Source: Malania oleifera
Taxonomy: Eukaryota > Streptophyta > Magnoliopsida > Santalales > Ximeniaceae
Assembly: GCF_029873635.1 (NCBI RefSeq)
Contig: NC_080426.1
Location: 49,924,093-49,988,092, forward strand
Direction of reading: 5' to 3'
Length of the DNA: 64,000 nucleotides
Shown here in pieces: positions 59,660 to 64,000 of this stretch. The notes beneath the pieces were generated by a model. That model searched no databases and had not been told where the DNA came from. It saw only the letters and a program-made list of their open reading frames with translations. The position numbers and the translations under genes were made by a program. How positions within the stretch are numbered: the stretch's first letter is position 1; the number at the start of each line of letters is the position of its first letter.

Positions 59660-61880
59660 TTTTTTTTCATTATCTAAAAAGAAGATTTCATTAAGAAAAA
59701 GAAGTACAATGAGCATAAGTAATCCTCCTTAAAAAATATAAACAAAATCAAAATAAATCAAAACAGAACAGCTAATCAATCACGATTTAAATCAGAAAAT
59801 GAAAACCCTTTGAAACCCCCAGATGCAAAAACCCACAATGAGGGCAAATACTGAGTCCTATCCTAAAGCATAACTGAAGACATTTTCTTCCCTGCAAAAA
59901 TATGAGCATTCTGTTCCAACCAAATCCCCCACAAGACTGCAAAAATTGCACACCTCCATAAGGCTGAAGCATCCTTACCCCTTCCAAAACCTGAAAAAAT
60001 GGATAGCCATTAGCCAACAAATATTCTACCAATTTCCGAACATACCCAATTCTCTCCAAATAAACCGAAAAGGTTTTTCCACTCTCTCCAAGAAAAGGTG
60101 CAATGCAGGAATAGGTTAGAAGCAGATTCTGAATTTTTAAAAAAAAAAAAAAAAAAAGAACAAAAAAATCCAGTGATAAAGCCTTAAAAAAGGCTTCGTA
60201 GTCTACAACAGATTGTTAGCGTTAAACTCTATTAAAAACAACCAACCAAATAAAAGCCTTAATCTTAAAGGGGGCTTTATCTTTCCAAATGGGTCTATTA
60301 AGCGAGAAAGACAAGCTTCCATTGGTTAAATGCTCAAAAAAATATTTACAAGAATATTCCCTAGAAGAATCAAGAATCCAAGAACATAGTCTCTATTTTG
60401 GAAAGGAACCTATCATCCAACAAATTTAATGAAGAGGCAAGCTCCAAAACCTCCCTATAATTAAGAACCATACGAAAATTGAAATCCCAATGGAACCCGG
60501 TCCCATTAGAAATAAAGAAAGAAGAAATTGGTTTATTGTGCAAAGAGGACAATCAAGACAAGTGGGGTTAAAGATAAAAAAGTGAAGAACCCCCCACCCA
60601 AATGTCTTCCAAAAACTGAACACAGTACCCATTCCCAAAATAAAATTTGTAATAAGGAATAAAAAGAGAATATAGCTTGAAACACCTTTCAAGGACTATC
60701 ACAAGATCTCAAAACCCAGTTAGCACCCCACCCATTATCTTGCAAACTAAATTTACTCAAAAAACTTTGTGCCAAAGGGAAGACTCCTTAAGGGAAATCA
60801 CTGAAAATCATTTACCCTTTAATGCAATGTTCTTAGACACCAACTTACAAAGACCCAAACCCCCTCCTTTTTAGACCTACAGACAACCTCCCAATAACCA
60901 AATGATTTTATTCTCCCCCACCCAGGACCAAAGAAGCCTCTCATGATCTTCTCAATAATACTGGGTACCCTCACATATATTCTAAAGATAGACAAGAAAC
61001 AAAGAGATACTAGCAAGTCAAGCCTGAATGAGTATAATACGCCCACCTAGAGAAAATAAAGTACCCTTCCACCCATCCAACCTCTTAGACACCTTCTTCA
61101 CCACAGGATCTTAGAACCCAAGCAATCTAGGATGACCACCTAGAGGCACATCTAGATAACTCGGGCCAATCAAGAATACCACACCCAACTAAAGGGGACA
61201 ATTCCAAAGATCTAGAAATATACAAATTAATACAAACTAATCCTCTCTTTACCAAATTTATTTTTAAATAGAGATCCTCTTAAACAATTGAACAATAGAA
61301 AGCACATTAACAAGAGACTACCTATGATCTTCTATAAAGAAAATATTGCCATCAGCAAACTGAAGATAAGAAACCACAACCTGCTCACTTTCCACCGCAA
61401 TCCCTCTCACAAAACTTCTATCTACGGCTCTGAAAACCAATTTACTCAAAACATAAACTACAAGAACAAATGGAAAAGGAGAGAAAGGATCTCCTTTCCT
61501 AACTCCCTTCAATGAATTGAACCAAGATTTAGGTTCTCCATTATTATTAAAAGAGAAAGAAGCATTAGATAAACACCTCCTCATCCAAGGTTGCCATCTA
61601 TGACCAAATCACTTTCTTAAAAATATTTTATCAAGAAAGTTCCAACTAACTTGATCATAAACCTTTTCAAAATCTACCTTAAAAACCACCCCTTTATTTC
61701 TCCTTCTACAAACATCCTCAACAACCTCATTTTCTACTAAAATAGCATCCAAGATCTGCCTGTTCCCCACAATCACTTTGAGCCTCCGAAATAGTATCCC
61801 CTATCACAAAATTCAGCCTCTGAGCTAAAACCTCAGCAATGCTCTTATATACGCAAGTCACTACAGACATCTGACAACTG
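59660..61880 (-). mobile_element. degraded LINE (L1-type), partial ORF2
   Basis: A minus-strand ORF2 fossil runs from RT to the 3' tail. SIAEVLAQRLNFVIGDTISE lies near 61830-61780. RT with LKGVRKGDPFSPFPFVLVVY and VSYLQFADG lies at 61318-61584, where the second Asp of the usual FADD is Gly. A segment resembling FRIYVRVPSIIEKIMRGFF lies near 60950. A zf-RVT-like part with WDFNFRMVLNYREVLELASS lies at about 60420-60530, and the terminal GFHWDFNF...KGFHFLI region at 59787-60692. An A-rich tail (plus-strand T run at 59659-59668) marks the 3' end. Several frameshifts and stops are present. No target duplication was found. Confidence 0.8.
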
Positions 61881-62280
61881 TTATCAGGGATGAGCATAAA
61901 TGGACTATGAAGGCCAAAGTGCTGCTTGAGGACAAAGAAGAAATAAGCACTGAAAACTGAGATTCTGGATAAGAATAAAGAAGCATTTTAGATGCAATTG
62001 TCTATGCTTTCTTGTTGAATTAAGAACCATACTGTTTCTCAGAATTAACTTCAGAATATTTTGATGCCTTATTTCAGGTCAGAAAGAAATCTTATTGGAC
62101 AGAAATCATATTGTACATTTCTCATCCTTTGTAATGTGAATCAATATAGAAGAATAAAGCCACAACTCACAAAAACCGCAGCCCAAAATACCGAAAGTAA
62201 AGCAGCAAATTGTTTAGAAAGACTATTACTCTTCTTGGCAATGAAAGAGGGTACAAGCATCAACAGGTAGTGGGTACATT
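61881..62280. other. non-coding or unresolved stretch between LINE and MITE
   Basis: On the minus strand 62278-62155 is open (SFIAKKSNSLSKQFAALLSV), but nothing ties it to a gene. It could be an upstream exon of the candidate host gene or chance. Confidence 0.3.
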
Positions 62281-62283
62281 CAT

Positions 62284-62938
62284 GGTCTTAAATTTCCATG
62301 AAATTGTTCAAATTCTGATTTTTTCTGTCACCCTCGAACTGGAAATGGCAGTCGATTTCCGTTTTGCATAATTTCCATCGAAATCTCAATGAATCATCCA
62401 AAATTTATCAAAATTTCGAAATTCTAACGAAACTTGTAGAAATTTTAACTATAGTGAGAGAATTAGGGGCGAAGTGAAATTTATCTCTTAATTTATTTTA
62501 TTTTATTTTATTGAAACAAAAGATTATTTCAAATGTTTTTGAAATTTTATGAAAAAATAAACTTACAGCAACATTTTATTAAATCATTCATGTCTAAATT
62601 ATCATTATTTGAATAATAAATAATATTTAAATGATTTATGAATTTCATTTGTATTAAATGAATATGTTTAATGTACATTACTTTACAAATATGTTTGATA
62701 CACATACTAAATTACAACTTTTCCACCTCATACACAACATAGATGCATTTAACTTGCAATATATTAGTCCTAAAATTTACATTATTATGTTTGTTAACCA
62801 TTTCTAAAGTTTCACAAAGAGTTACATGCTTTACTACTGATTTCTGTTATTTTCTCAAAACAAAATCAAAATTTCTGTCGAAATTTTCATACTTTTGAAG
62901 CTTCGAAATTTGAGTCAAAATCAAAATTTAAGACCTTG
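62284..62938. mobile_element. MITE-like inverted-repeat element, ~655 bp
   Basis: The ends are GGTCTTAAATTT (62284) and AAATTTAAGACC (about 62927-62938), exact inverted copies. Within them, GAAATTTC/CGAAATT-type phrases recur near both ends. There is no coding capacity. No clear target duplication was found, so the superfamily is unassigned. Confidence 0.5.
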
Positions 62939-62939
62939 G

Positions 62940-63640
62940 ATAAATTACATGTGCTGAAGTTTAGTGTGAGAATTGGTATTGTTTTCTGCCTGGATCATGT
63001 TAGATGAATAGGTTCTTGACCATGTTGTATTTTGTTCTTGTACTTTTTAAACCAATAAGCCATTTACAAATTTGCTAACGATGTTGGTGGGTTTTCTTTG
63101 ATGATGACGTGGCATGAGTGGACAGAGTATGGAGACATAAAGAAAATGATGTGACATGCGGGGACAGGGTATGGGGACATTACTTAGGGACACATGATCC
63201 AGGTTCCTTTCAAAGGTTGTACCACCATTATGGGTATTAGATGCCCCTAGACTATATCAAACTTTGTAATTGCACTAGTTTTTGCTTCACATAAATAGGT
63301 AGTCAAACAATAATAAGTATTAAGGATTTGAAAATTGAACGTAAGGAAACAAGAACAAACTGGCTCATGCATGTTCCCTAAACCCTTTGACAGGAATCAG
63401 CCTCTCTAAGTTAGGCATCTAAATTAGAGAGTATACATATGCTCCTTGCTTGGTGTAAAAGACCATTTTTTTTTTTTCCCTCAAGGGGGAAAAGTTGTCC
63501 TTGAGAGGTTGGGGCTTATAGACATCAAATATAGCACTGTCAACATCTACAAACTAAACCAATGAGCTTGTTGACCCTATGATTGATTCTGATAACAAAA
63601 CTTGTTTTGGTGAGATCTAATATGATAATTAAGAGTGCAA
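62940..63640. other. non-coding DNA
   Basis: A repeated pair of phrases, TGACGTGGCATGAGTGGACAG and TGTGACATGCGGGGACAGGG (63105-63175), is the only structure noticed. A T run lies at 63466-63477. Confidence 0.4.
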
Positions 63641-63654
63641 AATGAAAAAGTTGA

Positions 63655-63900
63655 GGACCAATTTAGTTGTGGAAAACAATTTTCATTCTATTTTTCAGTT
63701 TTCTAAAGAATTACAAAAAAATCCACCTTGTTTTCCAGTTCCCCAACGTATAGAAAAGCTGGAAAACAACAAAAAGATGTTTCCTAACTTTCTACACAAA
63801 TCTTGGAAAACTGGAAAAAGAAGTGTAATTTTTGTAATTCATAATTCTTTAGAAAATTGAAAATGAAAAATAAAACTATTTTCCAAAGTTAAACAAGCAC
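63655..63900. mobile_element. foldback MITE
   Basis: The left arm has TTTTCAGTTTTCTAAAGAAT (63690-63709) and TTACAAAAA. The right arm has TTTTTGTAATTC and ATTCTTTAGAAAATTGAAAA (63843-63862), so the arms pair over roughly 70 bp. The outer ends are GGAAAACAATTTTC and the complementary GAAAAT...TTTTCC region. There is no coding capacity. Confidence 0.6.
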
Positions 63901-64000
63901 TAAGGTTAGGCTTGGTTTGTGGAATGCCTATTTCTAGGAATAGAATAGTTACAATCAAAGAATTTCATAATTTATACCAAAAAAATGTTATTGCCATTAA

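Overview
The window looks like repeat-rich intergenic DNA from a plant nuclear genome, most likely a woody eudicot. It is AT-rich. It carries chromovirus-type Ty3/gypsy and Copia-type LTR fossils, plant LINE tails, Mutator-like elements (MULEs) carrying a plant mobile domain (PMD) gene, a hAT derivative and foldback MITEs. No intact host gene is visible. There are only fragments: a possible gene 3' end at position 1, an orphan promoter/leader near 37,450, and candidate minus-strand exons between 58,290 and 59,660.

Left half (1,783-36,195) is one nest of LTR fossils. The outer shell is a Copia-type, apparently coding-free element (1,783-36,195, minus strand, LTRs of about 2.4 kb). Its left LTR holds a solo Ty3/gypsy LTR (S1, 2,390-25,787). 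S1 is split by a Ty3/gypsy chromovirus (E1, 3,962-24,984). E1 is split by a second chromovirus (E2, 8,865-17,492), by a solo LTR (S2, 18,704-20,703) and by a 5'-truncated LINE (22,674-23,756). The Copia-type interior holds another solo LTR (S3, 29,763-31,841). Most joints were placed from target-site duplications (TSDs) read directly: ACTAG/ACCAG, CATAA, CTTGT, GAAAA, ACTTG and an 18-bp LINE duplication.

Centre (39,509-49,539) is a 10.0-kb MULE bounded by GGGACTCTTTG duplications and terminal inverted repeats (TIRs) of about 120 bp. Each end carries four hairpin-forming palindromes of the type AATCTCGCAG-N-CTGCGAGATT. Inside are a MuDR-type transposase gene (one frameshift, one stop), a 934-bp non-autonomous hAT element with an exact 8-bp TSD, and a multi-exon PMD gene (two stops, one frameshift). 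This composite is the most unusual system in the window: two genes and a palindrome array at each end travelling as one unit.

Right of it lies a related but more decayed MULE (about 49,567-53,860). It has its own, different palindrome set and a PMD-like tail in convergent orientation, and is interrupted by a solo LTR (S4, about 53,813-55,950). Next come a third, unrelated MULE transposase fossil (55,990-57,600), possible host exons, a degraded LINE (59,660-61,880) and two small inverted-repeat elements. Coordinates come from reading the sequence by eye. Identity estimates are rough hand counts, and no database search was run.
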